A DNA stretch of 44,812 nt from DASXHZ01 sp036488085 (GTDB lineage Bacteria > Acidobacteriota > Thermoanaerobaculia > Gp7-AA8): positions 1-44,812 of the forward strand of contig DASXHZ010000003.1 in assembly GCA_036488085.1 (NCBI GenBank), written 5' to 3'. The position numbers and the translations under genes were made by a program. This document shows, piece by piece, positions 22,674 to 31,549 of the stretch. Below the pieces are notes generated by a model. That model ran no database searches, was not told the DNA's origin, and worked only from the letters and a program-made list of their open reading frames with translations. The first letter of the stretch is position 1; every line of letters starts with the position of its first letter.

Positions 22674-24062
22674 ATGATGCGTCGTACTCTTCTTGCGCTG
22701 GCGATCGTCTTCGCCGCGCCTCTCCTCTTCGCCGCGAAGGCGGCGGACATCCTCATCACCGGCGGCACGGTCCTCACGATGGCCGGAGCCGACATCGAGA
22801 ACGGGTCGGTCGTCATCAGCGGCGGGAAGATCGTCGCTGTTGGGCCGTCGTCGCAGATTGACGGCAAGTACACGGCGAAGACGACCATTCACGCGCGCGG
22901 CTCGGCGGTCATGCCGGGACTCGTAAACGCGCACACGCACGTCCCGATGACGCTCTTCCGCGGCATCGCCGACGATCGCGACCTGATGGACTGGCTGCAG
23001 AACTTCATCTTCCCGGCCGAGGCGAAGAACGTGAGCCGCGACTTCGTGAAGTGGGGGACGCGGCTGGCGGCGGCGGAGATGATCGAGTCGGGAACGACGA
23101 CGTTCGCCGACATGTACTACTTCGAGTCGGACGTCGCGCGAGAGACGAAGGCCGCCGGCCTTCGAGGCGTCCTCGGCGAGACGATGATCGACTTCCCGGT
23201 CGCCGACAACAAGACGTGGGACGACGCCGTCAAGTACGTCCGCGCGTACGTCAAGCAGTGGAAGGGCGACCGCCTCATCACGCCGGCGCTCGCGCCGCAC
23301 GCTCCGTTCACCGTGTCCGAGGACCATCTGCGGCAGGTCCGCGCGCTCGCGACCGAGCTCGGTGCGCCGATCCTCATCCACGTTTCCGAAACCCAGAACG
23401 AGCTCGATCAGATCAAGGCGAAGCACAACGGGCTCACGCCCGGCGACTACCTCGACAGCATCGGATTCCTCGGCGACGACGTCGTCGCCGCACACGGCGT
23501 CTGGCTTTCGAAAGAGGAGATCGCCAAGTTCGCCGCGAAGAAGGTCGGCGTCGTCCACTGCCCGGAGTCGAACATGATGCTGGCATCCGGCATCGCGCCG
23601 ATCACCGCCATGCGCGCCGCGCACATCGAGCTGGGCCTCGGCACCGACGGTCCCGCCGGATCGAACAATGACCTCGACATGTTCGAGGAGATGGCGAGCG
23701 CCGCGCGCCTGCAGAAGATCGGCCGGATGGATCCGAAGGCCCTCGGCGCGCATGACGTGCTCGAGATGGCGACCATCGGCAGCGCGCGTGCGCTCGGACT
23801 CGCCGACAAGATCGGCACGCTCGAAGCGGGCAAGCGCGCGGACGTCATCGTCGTGAACCTTCAGTTTCCGAAGACGCAGCCGGTCTACTCGGTCGAGTCG
23901 GCACTCGTCTACGCGGCCGACGGCGGCAACGTGACGACGACGATCTGCGACGGCAAGATCCTGATGCGCGACCGGAAGGTGCTGACGGTGAACGTTCCGG
24001 AGACGCTCGTGAAGGCGAAGGAGTACCGCGACCGCGTGCGGAAGAGCCTGCAGACGAAATGA
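22674..24062 (+). CDS. Exported amidohydrolase of the SAH/MTA deaminase (MtaD-like) family
   Basis: The 462-aa protein is an amidohydrolase-fold deaminase: ITGGTVLTMAG, PGLVNAHTHVPMTLFRG with metal-binding His87 and His89, TFADMYYFES, HAPFTVSEDH, HVSETQNE, AAHGVWLSKEE, CPESNMMLASG and LGTDGPAGSNNDLDMFEE. This set is that of S-adenosylhomocysteine / 5'-methylthioadenosine / 5'-deoxyadenosine deaminases. An N-terminal signal peptide (MMRRTLLALAIVFAAPLLFAAKA) is unusual for the family and indicates export or periplasmic action. The exact substrate cannot be read. It overlaps the next gene by 4 bp. Confidence 0.88.
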   Translation: MMRRTLLALAIVFAAPLLFAAKAADILITGGTVLTMAGADIENGSVVISGGKIVAVGPSSQIDGKYTAKTTIHARGSAVMPGLVNAHTHVPMTLFRGIADDRDLMDWLQNFIFPAEAKNVSRDFVKWGTRLAAAEMIESGTTTFADMYYFESDVARETKAAGLRGVLGETMIDFPVADNKTWDDAVKYVRAYVKQWKGDRLITPALAPHAPFTVSEDHLRQVRALATELGAPILIHVSETQNELDQIKAKHNGLTPGDYLDSIGFLGDDVVAAHGVWLSKEEIAKFAAKKVGVVHCPESNMMLASGIAPITAMRAAHIELGLGTDGPAGSNNDLDMFEEMASAARLQKIGRMDPKALGAHDVLEMATIGSARALGLADKIGTLEAGKRADVIVVNLQFPKTQPVYSVESALVYAADGGNVTTTICDGKILMRDRKVLTVNVPETLVKAKEYRDRVRKSLQTK

Positions 24063-25738
24063 GGCGCGCGCTTGCGCCGCTCGCGCTGTTCCTCGCAGCC
24101 TGCGCGACCACCGCGCCGGCGCCGCCGGTCCCGGTAACGACGACGATGCCCCCTCCCCCGCCGCGGCTCACCGTGGCACATGTGGCACAGCGCGTGATCC
24201 TCGTTTCGTTCGACGGGCTATCCGCCGACCGCGCCGCGTCTGAGCCCGCGTTCCAGCACATGACGGCGCACGCCACGCGCGTCGTTCCGGTCAATCCGAC
24301 GCAGACATCGTCGACGCATGCCGCGATCCTCACCGGTCTCACTCCCGAGAAGAGCGGCATCGTCTCGAATCAGTTTCACAAACCGGGGACGCCGCCGGAG
24401 CAGGTAGCGCGCGGCCTCGCGACAGACATTGAGGGAGAGACGCTGGTCGATTCCGCGCGGAACGCCGGGAAGCGCACCGGCTGCATCGAGTTCCCCTTCC
24501 TCGACTGGACGACGCCGCGGCGGAGCTGCGACTTCGGCATCGCGTACAGCCCGAACATGACGCGCTCGCGCATCGTTCATCTGCGCAAGGACGACTTTCA
24601 CGCCGAATGGATGCCGCCGTCGTGGGGAGCACCGGCACCGCGGCATCCGTCGTTCAGTCCCGTCATGCGGGCGCGGATCGAGTGGAGCGTTCCGAACCGG
24701 CCGGCCGAGGAGATCAACCTCGCCGCGTACGACACGACGAACGATAACAGCCGCAACTACGACGCCTTCTACGTGGAGTCGCCGCGCGGCGAGATGCGGA
24801 TCGACGCGAGCGGCTGGTTCGCGCTCACGATCCAACTCGACGACGGACTCTACGGAAGCTGGTCGAAGATCGTGCACGCCGATCCCGCGCTCGAAGCGGT
24901 GGACGTCTACGTCGGACCGGTGTCGCATGCGCTCGCCTACCCGGCGGCGTTTCGCGATGCGCTCGATACGACACTTGGCTTTCTGCCGGCCGCGCCCGAC
25001 GAGCCGAGCGCGCGCGACTGGCTCGCCGGCAAAGAGGGCATCGACCCGGCGACGTTTTCCGAGGAGGTGGACCGGCTGGCGGGCTTCCTGACAAACGCGA
25101 CGCTCTTCGCGATGAGTCGAATGTCGTTCGACCTGCTGCTTTCGTACGACCCGATCCTGGATCAGACGGAGCATCAATTTGCACATGACACCAGCCCGCA
25201 GCGCGAGACGATCCAGCGTTCGTATGCGGCATTCGATCGATCGGTGGCGGCCCTCACCGGCGCCATCGATCCGATCCGCGATGCGATCGTGATCACCGGC
25301 GATCATGGCTATGCCCCGATCGATCTGGAGGTACGGCTCGACTCCGTCCTGCCGCCGGGATGGCGCGCGTTCGTCAACGGCAACATCGCGCATCTCTATC
25401 GCTTCAGCGGCGACGTCGACGTTGTCAGCGTCCTGACGAATCTTCGCGCCCCCGACGGAGCCGCGATCTTCGAGCGCGTCGAGCGGCGCACGCCGGCTTC
25501 ACATCCGAATGCGGGAGACGTCGTCGCGTACGCCTATCCGCGTTTCGGTCTGCAGAACGGTGCAGGACCGCTGTTCACCCCAACGGCTGCGCTCGGCCAG
25601 CACGGCGGCCTCAATTCGCACGCCGAGTTCCACACGACCCTCGGCGCGTCAGGCGTCGGCATCACGCCGCAGCGCGTCGACGTCTTGGATCAGACGGACG
25701 TCGCGCCGTTCGTGCGGGAGCTGTTGCTCGGAAAATAG
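24059..25738 (+). CDS. Lipoprotein of the type I phosphodiesterase / alkaline phosphatase superfamily
   Basis: A lipobox (LAAC, Cys15) follows a signal peptide and precedes a Pro-rich tether, so the 559-aa product is a membrane-anchored periplasmic or outer-membrane lipoprotein. The catalytic domain has VILVSFDGLSADRA (metal Asp), NPTQTSSTHAAILTGLTPEKSGI with the Thr nucleophile, and ITGDHGYAPID. This is the nucleotide pyrophosphatase/phosphodiesterase (NPP) branch, which cuts nucleotide or phospholipid diesters. It overlaps the upstream amidohydrolase gene by 4 bp, so extracellular nucleotide breakdown followed by nucleoside deamination is a plausible joint role. Confidence 0.87.
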   Translation: MRRALAPLALFLAACATTAPAPPVPVTTTMPPPPPRLTVAHVAQRVILVSFDGLSADRAASEPAFQHMTAHATRVVPVNPTQTSSTHAAILTGLTPEKSGIVSNQFHKPGTPPEQVARGLATDIEGETLVDSARNAGKRTGCIEFPFLDWTTPRRSCDFGIAYSPNMTRSRIVHLRKDDFHAEWMPPSWGAPAPRHPSFSPVMRARIEWSVPNRPAEEINLAAYDTTNDNSRNYDAFYVESPRGEMRIDASGWFALTIQLDDGLYGSWSKIVHADPALEAVDVYVGPVSHALAYPAAFRDALDTTLGFLPAAPDEPSARDWLAGKEGIDPATFSEEVDRLAGFLTNATLFAMSRMSFDLLLSYDPILDQTEHQFAHDTSPQRETIQRSYAAFDRSVAALTGAIDPIRDAIVITGDHGYAPIDLEVRLDSVLPPGWRAFVNGNIAHLYRFSGDVDVVSVLTNLRAPDGAAIFERVERRTPASHPNAGDVVAYAYPRFGLQNGAGPLFTPTAALGQHGGLNSHAEFHTTLGASGVGITPQRVDVLDQTDVAPFVRELLLGK

Positions 25739-25745
25739 CCGCGAC

Positions 25746-25979
25746 TTACCAATCGCCGAGGATTTGCGGAAAGCGCCAGCGCGCGTCGGCGACTTCTTCT
25801 TCGACGATTTCGAGCTCGTCTTCCGAGGGCGTGCTCTCCAGCGCCCAGTTCGCGAGCCACATCGGATTGACGTACGGGAGGACATGCAACGAGTCGATCC
25901 GGAACGCCGCTCCCCTCGCAGCGAATCGCTCGTTGAGATGAGCGATCACTTCATTCGCGGTCGGAATCGGGTCGGTCAT
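25746..25979 (-). CDS. Small acidic protein, unrecognised
   Basis: The 77-aa frame starts at an ATG (MTDPIPTANEVIAHLNERF) and ends 7 bp from the convergent phosphodiesterase gene. It is acidic with a run of Glu and Asp (SEDELEIVEEEVADARW) and no transmembrane helix or signal. I do not recognise a family. The tight packing with the neighbour and the protein-like composition support a real gene. Upstream of its start is the long inverted repeat at 26020-26135. Confidence 0.55.
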   Translation of the reverse strand: MTDPIPTANEVIAHLNERFAARGAAFRIDSLHVLPYVNPMWLANWALESTPSEDELEIVEEEVADARWRFPQILGDW

Positions 25980-26019
25980 CGCCGACGCACGCCCCTCACC
26001 CGGCCGCTTTTCGCGGACG

Positions 26020-26135
26020 CGCGCCCCTCACCCGGCCTTCGGCCACCCTCTCCCAAGGGAGAGGGCCAAGACGACAAGAGACCACATCTCCCTCTCCCTT
26101 GGGAGAGGGTGGCGCGAAGCGCCGGGTGAGGGGCG
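26020..26135. repeat. Long intergenic inverted repeat (46-bp arms)
   Basis: The left arm (26020-26065) begins CGCGCCCCTCACCCGGC and ends CCCAAGGGAGAGGG; the right arm (26090-26135) is its reverse complement apart from a few bases in the middle (CTTCG against GCTTCGC). The spacer is 24 nt. A partial extra copy of the CCCCTCACCCGGC end lies at 25991. It separates the NtrC-type gene end from the 77-aa gene and could act as a strong RNA hairpin for either. Related sequences recur in other high-GC genomes as I remember them. Confidence 0.9.
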
Positions 26136-26159
26136 TGCATCCGCCCAAAACCCGAACGC

Positions 26160-27533
26160 CTACTCCTCAAGCCCGAGCTCCTTCATCTTCGCGGCGAGCG
26201 TCCGCGCGGAGATGCCGAGTAGCTCCGCGGCCGCCGTTCGCGATCCACCGCGCCGCAATGCATCGGCGATCTTGATTCGTTCGACGACGCTCACCGCCCT
26301 CGCGGTTGCTTCGTCGAGCGTTCCGGAGAGATCGAGCGCCTCGGCGATCGCATCGCCTGTGGAACGTGGAGTACCGAGCCGGAGGTCGGCGGCTTCGATC
26401 GTGTTGCGGTCGCAGAGGATCGCCGCCCGCTCGATGCAGTTCTCCAGCTCGCGAATGTTGCCCGGCCAGTCGTAGCCGCGCAGCTCGGCGCGGGCGGCAT
26501 CGCTGATGCGGAGCGCCGGCTTGGCAAGCTCGCGCGCGAACCGCTGCAGGAAGAAGTCGACGAGCGCGTCGATGTCCTCGCGGCGCGCGCGCAGCGGCGG
26601 CACGGTGACGGGGAAGACGTTGATGCGGAAGAAGAGGTCCTCGCGGAAGCGCGCGTGCTTCACTTCGTCGTCGAGGTTGCGGTTCGTGGCGCAGATGACG
26701 CGGACGTCGACGTCGATCGTGGCGGTGCCGCCGATGCGCTCGAAGCGGCGCTCCTGGAGGACGCGGAGGAGCCTCGACTGTACCGGCGCGCCGAGGTCGC
26801 CGATCTCGTCGAGGAAAATACTGCCGCCGTCCGCGAGCTCGAACTTCCCGAGCTGGCGCCCGGTGGCGCCGGTGAACGATCCCTTCTCGTGGCCGAACAG
26901 CTCGTTTTCGATGAGCGTGTCGGGGATCGCGGCGCAGTTGATGGCGACGAAGGGACGGTCGCGTCGCGGCGAGAGCTGGTGGATCGCGCGCGCGAAGAGC
27001 TCCTTGCCGGTGCCGGACTCGCCCTGCAGGAGCACGGTCGAGTCGGTTGGTGCCACGCGCTGGATCGCCTGGGAGACGTCGATGATGTTCGCCGACTCGC
27101 CGATGATCGCCGGCAGCCGGTAGCGCTTCTGGAACTCCTCCTTCAGGAGCAGATTCTCGTGAAGCAGCTCGCGGTGTTCGCGGCAGCGCCGCAGCAGGAA
27201 AACGAGGTGATCGACGTCGATCGGCTTCTGGATGAAGTCGAACGCGCCGAGCTTCATCGCTTCGACGGCGTTCTCGATCGTGCCGAATGCCGTCATCACG
27301 ATCACCGGCATGTCGGGGTCGTTTTCCTTCGCCTGCTTGAGCACTGCGATGCCGTCGGCGCCGGGCAACCGCAAGTCGGTGAGCACCGCGAAGTAGCGTT
27401 TCCCCTGCGCCAGCGTGCGAATCGCCTCGCCGCCGCTGGCCGCGAGATCCGCCTCCAGCCCCTCGGCTTCGACGGTCTCCTTCAGCATGAGGCCGAGGGA
27501 CTCTTTGTCCTCGACGATCAGCAGCCGTTTCAT
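26160..27533 (-). CDS. NtrC-family sigma-54-dependent response regulator
   Basis: Three domains are visible in 457 aa: a receiver domain (LLIVEDKESL, phospho-acceptor Asp53 in LTDLRLPGADG, VMTAFG, FIQKPID), a sigma-54 AAA+ domain (Walker A GESGTGKELFARAIH, ELFGHEKGSFTGA in which GSFTGA replaces GAFTGA, GGSIFLDEIGDL), and a C-terminal Fis-type helix-turn-helix (GGSRTAAAELLGISARTL). It activates sigma-54 promoters after phosphorylation by a sensor kinase that is not in the window. Its ATG overlaps the stop of the MscS-CNB gene upstream (ATGA), so the two are co-translated. Confidence 0.95.
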   Translation of the reverse strand: MKRLLIVEDKESLGLMLKETVEAEGLEADLAASGGEAIRTLAQGKRYFAVLTDLRLPGADGIAVLKQAKENDPDMPVIVMTAFGTIENAVEAMKLGAFDFIQKPIDVDHLVFLLRRCREHRELLHENLLLKEEFQKRYRLPAIIGESANIIDVSQAIQRVAPTDSTVLLQGESGTGKELFARAIHQLSPRRDRPFVAINCAAIPDTLIENELFGHEKGSFTGATGRQLGKFELADGGSIFLDEIGDLGAPVQSRLLRVLQERRFERIGGTATIDVDVRVICATNRNLDDEVKHARFREDLFFRINVFPVTVPPLRARREDIDALVDFFLQRFARELAKPALRISDAARAELRGYDWPGNIRELENCIERAAILCDRNTIEAADLRLGTPRSTGDAIAEALDLSGTLDEATARAVSVVERIKIADALRRGGSRTAAAELLGISARTLAAKMKELGLEE

Positions 27534-28951
27534 AGCCCGAACCAGTCTCGAATGCGCGAGAGGACCGTGGTCTGCATCTGTTCCGGCGTCACTTCGCGCA
27601 AGGTGTCGAGGTGTTCCTGCCGTCGCGCGATCTGTTCGGAGAGAGCATCTGCCAGCTCGGGGTGTCCGACGAGAAGCGGCTGCAAAGCGCTCTTGCCGAT
27701 CTCGATCGCGACCACGTCGGTCAGCGCGATGACGTCCGCGGTGCGCGTCTCGCCGGTGAGCAGCGCCATCTCGCCGACGACGTCGCCCTCGCCGAGCTGC
27801 GCCACCTCTCGGACGTCGGACGAGGCGTCATCTGGAACGCGGACGGAAACCTTCCCGCTGTCGATGACGAACATCGACTGCCCAGCCCCACCCTGACGGA
27901 TGATCGTTTCGCCCTTCGAGTAGACGTGCACTTCCGCGCTGTCGGCGATTGCCGCCTGCGCCTCGCCGGACAACGGGATGAGGATGTCGACCTCGCGCAA
28001 CCGGGCCAGGAGCTCTTCGCGGCTGACCTTCGTCTGCTGGTCCGTCGTCGGCGGCGTGTAGGGGTGATACGCGCGCACAGGGAACGGAATCGCGATCTCG
28101 TTGCGCCGCATCGCGTACCAGACCGCCTTGCGGATGTCGGCGTCGATGCGGTCGCGCTGCATGTAGTCGCGCATGAAGTACTTGACCTCGTACATCACGG
28201 CCGAGTCGCCAAAGCCCCCGACCCGCGCGAAACAAGGCATCTCGCGATCGACGCCTTCGACGTGCGACGCCGCGCGCTGGAGCACGTCGATGACCATCGC
28301 CGGCGCGAAGTGATAGTCGATCCCGACCTGCAGCACGCGCCCATTCGGGTTCTGGCGGGGAAAGACCTCCAGCGGTTCTCGCGCCAGGAGCGAGTTCGAG
28401 ATCATCACGACGTCGTTGTTGTAGGTACGGATCTTCGTCGCCCGCCAGCTCACGTCTTCCGCACGGCCGATGAAGTCGCCCGACTTGATCACGTCGCCGA
28501 CCTCGAAGCTGTCCTCCATGTGCAGAGCGATCCCCGAAATCAAATTTCCGAGCGTGTCCTGCAACGCGAGGCCGAGGACCGCGGCGAGGAGTGCGCCGCC
28601 GCCGAGGAGCGTGCGGAAGTCGTAATTGAAGATGGTGGTGAAGAGCGAGCCGAAGAGGAGGAGATAGAGGATCAGCGCGATGACGTCGCGCAGCAGCGGC
28701 GGCGCCGAGACGCCGCGCCGGCGCGCCATCGCGAGGTCGAACACGAAACTATCGAAGACCCGGACGACCAGGAGGACCACCGGGATGTACGCCGCGAAGC
28801 GGAGCAGGGCGAGGTCTTTGCCGAAGACCTCGCGAAGATCGCCGAGCCGCGGGAGAAGACGCGGGTCGTGTTTGAGCAGTGCGTAAATCGCGAAGAGCGC
28901 GATGCTCGAGAGGATCGGGAAGAAGAATCGGGACCGATCCGCCGAACGCAC
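27530..28951 (-). CDS. MscS mechanosensitive channel with C-terminal cyclic-nucleotide-binding domain
   Basis: The 473-aa protein has about three to four transmembrane helices, then the MscS pore helix (LLAAVLGLALQDTLGNLISGIAL) and beta domain (DSFEVGDVIKSGDFIGRAEDVSWRATKIR). The last 130 residues are a cNMP-binding or Crp-like domain (VYSKGETIIRQGGAG, SGKVSVRV, LGEGDVVGEMALLTGETRTADVIAL). Such fusions are known as cyclic-nucleotide-gated MscS relatives. The start is a GTG at 28951 that overlaps the upstream stop. ATGA coupling to the NtrC-type gene is notable. Confidence 0.93.
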   Translation of the reverse strand: MRSADRSRFFFPILSSIALFAIYALLKHDPRLLPRLGDLREVFGKDLALLRFAAYIPVVLLVVRVFDSFVFDLAMARRRGVSAPPLLRDVIALILYLLLFGSLFTTIFNYDFRTLLGGGALLAAVLGLALQDTLGNLISGIALHMEDSFEVGDVIKSGDFIGRAEDVSWRATKIRTYNNDVVMISNSLLAREPLEVFPRQNPNGRVLQVGIDYHFAPAMVIDVLQRAASHVEGVDREMPCFARVGGFGDSAVMYEVKYFMRDYMQRDRIDADIRKAVWYAMRRNEIAIPFPVRAYHPYTPPTTDQQTKVSREELLARLREVDILIPLSGEAQAAIADSAEVHVYSKGETIIRQGGAGQSMFVIDSGKVSVRVPDDASSDVREVAQLGEGDVVGEMALLTGETRTADVIALTDVVAIEIGKSALQPLLVGHPELADALSEQIARRQEHLDTLREVTPEQMQTTVLSRIRDWFGL

Positions 28952-29193
28952 TACTCGTCGCCTCCGGCGTGGCGCGTCCGCGCGATCCGCCCGAGGTCGC
29001 GGATGCCGACGATGAGGTGCATCACGCCGACGCCCGAGATGAACCCGCGCACGAATGGGTTATCGGCCCAGATGGCGATGGCGATCTGGTGGTGCAGGAC
29101 CGGATTCAGCGTCCAGACACGGGTCCAGGGCGCGACCGTGAAGAAGACTCCTGCCTCCAGGCAATAGAGGGCGAAGAAGAGCGGTACGGACAC
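28951..29193 (-). CDS. Small membrane protein, unrecognised
   Basis: An 80-aa frame with a GTG start (MSVPLFFALYCLEAGVFF) has two hydrophobic segments (about residues 4-20 and 45-65) and a basic C-terminus (RTRHAGGDE is the end). Its stop overlaps the MscS-CNB start by one base. I cannot assign a family. It lies between the FecR-type gene and the channel gene on the same strand and is probably cotranscribed with the channel. Confidence 0.65.
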   Translation of the reverse strand: MSVPLFFALYCLEAGVFFTVAPWTRVWTLNPVLHHQIAIAIWADNPFVRGFISGVGVMHLIVGIRDLGRIARTRHAGGDE

Positions 29194-29228
29194 GCGGCGA
29201 TTGTAATCGCCGCGCGTCGTCTCATGCC

Positions 29229-31334
29229 TTATTGACCGTGTCCCTTGCTCTCGTGGCCACCGCCGTTGTTGTGGCTTCCGCCTCCGTCATTGTGCGGCTG
29301 CGGAGGAGGCGGCGGGGGCGAGGAGTGCTGGCTTCCACTGCTCCCGCTGCTGCCGCTGCTTCCGTGCGAGCCCGAGTCGCGGCTGCCGCCCGAGTTGTGC
29401 GAGCCGCCGCGATCGCCCGGATAGACGCGCGGACCGCCGATGGCGTCGATGATCCGGCGTGGAATGGACGACTTGCCGCGATCCCCACCAGCGGACGAGC
29501 CGGCGCCGTTGTCCCCCGTCCGGCCCTTCACCGCGCGCCGGCGCCACTCATCGGACGATGCGCCGGGATTCGAGCCCGAAATGGGATTCGCGTTGGTGTT
29601 CGGACTCGTCGCCGTCCCCGGCTGCTCGTTGGGCGGAGTGGTCACTCGGCCGAGGCCGCCGCCGTTCGACTCGCCGCCGCGGGTGCGGATGTCGCGGTCG
29701 CGCCATGCACCGCCACGGTCGGCCGGAGATCCGCCGGTATCGCGGCGGATGCGATTGTCGTATGTCGGCGCCACGACACCTGCTCCCGCCGGGGCCGGGC
29801 CGGCGCCGATGGGGGCCACGGGTCCGCCGCCGATGGGAGCGAGTCCGCCAGTACCGATCGGCGCTAGTCCGCCGGTACCGATCGGCGCGAGTCCGCCGCG
29901 TCCAATCGGCGCGAGGCCGCCCGTCCGCGTTCCGCCCCCCGACTCGCCGCCGCGCGATCGCACGACGCGCTCCCGGATGCCGTTGGAGAGATCGGGGTCA
30001 CGGCGAATGAACGGTGCGAGATCGCCGCCGCCGGTATTACCGCCGTTTCCGCTGCGGCGAATGATGTTGTTCACCGCCTGCGCCGGATCGCGCAGATCGT
30101 TTCGCGTGAAGCGCGCGGGCTGCGTCGAAACGGCCACCAGGCCCGAGCCGGCGTTGCCGCCGCTGCCGCGCAGCAGCCTCTCGCGCGCGGCATCGGCCGA
30201 GAGCGCGGCGCGGTCGACGCGGACGCCGACGATCTCATTCGGACGGAGGAACGTCCACGGCCTGAAATCGATATCGCCGACCCGCATGCGGCCGAACCAG
30301 CCGACCTCCCAGCTCGCACGTGCGTATGGCCGGTAGCACCAGTTGTAATAAGGACGGTAGCAATCCCACCAACCCGCGGGCGCCCATCCGACATATTCGG
30401 GGCTGTACATCCAATAGACCCACGCGGGCGAATAACCGGCGCCCGGCAGCCACACCCACCCGTAGAACGGATCGAGGGCCCAGCGGCCGTAGTGATACGG
30501 CACCCAGCCCCACGGCTCGTAGGAAGCCCAGATCAGTGAGCCGGACGGGCTGCTGACCCACTCGCCATTGAAGTAAGGACGCCAGCCGACCGCCGCGTGC
30601 GGACGCCAGCACCAGGTGTTGAAGCCGCTCACGTAGACCCACGACCCGTTCGACGAGAGGTCGGCGTCCGCATAGGCCAACGACCGGTCGAGATACCGCG
30701 AGCTGCCGTGGCCGTACCGTTCGGAGCGGCGGAGGAACCAGCGCTCGAAGTCGTCGGAGGAGGAGTACGACTGGTTGACGAGTCCGAAGACCCCTTGATC
30801 GTCGACCTGCGCTTCCTCACCGGAGCGCAGTCGCTGCGTCTTCTGCGGCGTCCGCACCTCGACGTTGCCCTCGAAGACGGTGACGCGGTCGCGGCCGCGA
30901 TCGGTGTCGACGGCGTAGATCGCCTCATCGTCGGCGACGTAGCTGGCGTTGTCGGTGTCGAGACGAACGACGTCCGTCGTCTCTTCGCTTGCGCGCTGCA
31001 GGATGACATGGCCGTACTTCAGCTCGACCACCGTCTGCGCGCCGTCGCTCGTCTCGACGGAGTTGAGGATCGTATCGAGCCGGATTTGGGTCGACTGGTC
31101 GAGGCCGAGGACGTTGCCGTCGGAGAGACGGATCTCGCTGCGTCCGCGGCGGGCGGTCGTGATCTCGTCGCCCGCGAAGAGGGGAATATTGATCCGTGCG
31201 TCGACTTGTCGCCCGTCGTCGGACTGGCGAATGACGGTGCCGCCGTCGTCGTAGGTGATGTAAGACTGCCCTCGCTCCGCGTACAGCGGCGCAGCGGCGA
31301 GGGTGAGAAGCGCGAGGATTGCGAGCTTTCGCAT
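29229..31334 (-). CDS. Secreted FecR-domain / DUF6600 protein with Gly-Pro-rich tail
   Basis: The ATG at 31334 has GGAGAG upstream and starts a signal peptide (MRKLAILALLTLAAAPLYA); 701 aa. Residues 30-150 are a FecR-like domain (VRTPQKTQRLRSGEEA). Around 210-400 is the Trp/Tyr-rich DUF6600 region (GSWVYVSGFNTWCWRP, YHYGRWALDPFYGWVW, SPEYVGWAPAGWWD). After this come five imperfect GGLAPIGTG-type repeats, then a Gly/Ser/Asn/His tail with PPPPPP. The architecture is familiar in Acidobacteriota and Myxococcota-type secreted proteins; its function is unknown, perhaps a surface or cell-wall matrix component. Confidence 0.85.
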   Translation of the reverse strand: MRKLAILALLTLAAAPLYAERGQSYITYDDGGTVIRQSDDGRQVDARINIPLFAGDEITTARRGRSEIRLSDGNVLGLDQSTQIRLDTILNSVETSDGAQTVVELKYGHVILQRASEETTDVVRLDTDNASYVADDEAIYAVDTDRGRDRVTVFEGNVEVRTPQKTQRLRSGEEAQVDDQGVFGLVNQSYSSSDDFERWFLRRSERYGHGSSRYLDRSLAYADADLSSNGSWVYVSGFNTWCWRPHAAVGWRPYFNGEWVSSPSGSLIWASYEPWGWVPYHYGRWALDPFYGWVWLPGAGYSPAWVYWMYSPEYVGWAPAGWWDCYRPYYNWCYRPYARASWEVGWFGRMRVGDIDFRPWTFLRPNEIVGVRVDRAALSADAARERLLRGSGGNAGSGLVAVSTQPARFTRNDLRDPAQAVNNIIRRSGNGGNTGGGDLAPFIRRDPDLSNGIRERVVRSRGGESGGGTRTGGLAPIGRGGLAPIGTGGLAPIGTGGLAPIGGGPVAPIGAGPAPAGAGVVAPTYDNRIRRDTGGSPADRGGAWRDRDIRTRGGESNGGGLGRVTTPPNEQPGTATSPNTNANPISGSNPGASSDEWRRRAVKGRTGDNGAGSSAGGDRGKSSIPRRIIDAIGGPRVYPGDRGGSHNSGGSRDSGSHGSSGSSGSSGSQHSSPPPPPPQPHNDGGGSHNNGGGHESKGHGQ

Positions 31335-31481
31335 TGTCTCTCCTGCAAACAACCGGCTTCCCCTGCTGCGTTCCACATGCCACGGCAGAGTCCGTGTTTT
31401 CAGTGGGTTACGTGTCGCGCGACGAACGGGCTCTCCTCTAGCGAGGACAGGCCGTCATCGCTCGGGTACGTTTCGTTACTC

Positions 31482-31544
31482 GTTACTCGTTACTCGTTAT
31501 TCGTTACTCGAGTCTCGAATAACGAATAACGAGTAACGAGTAAC
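31482..31544. repeat. Long near-perfect palindrome of GTTACTC / GAGTAAC units
   Basis: The left arm (31482-31512) and right arm (31514-31544) are 31-bp reverse complements with one mismatch and a one-base centre; the units GTTACTC or GTTATTC repeat every 7-8 bp. The DNA could extrude as a cruciform or form an RNA hairpin downstream of the metallophosphatase? Note its gene ends at 31550, so on the minus strand the hairpin follows its stop by 5 bp and could act as a 3' stabiliser or terminator-like element. Confidence 0.88.
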
Positions 31545-31549
31545 GACCT

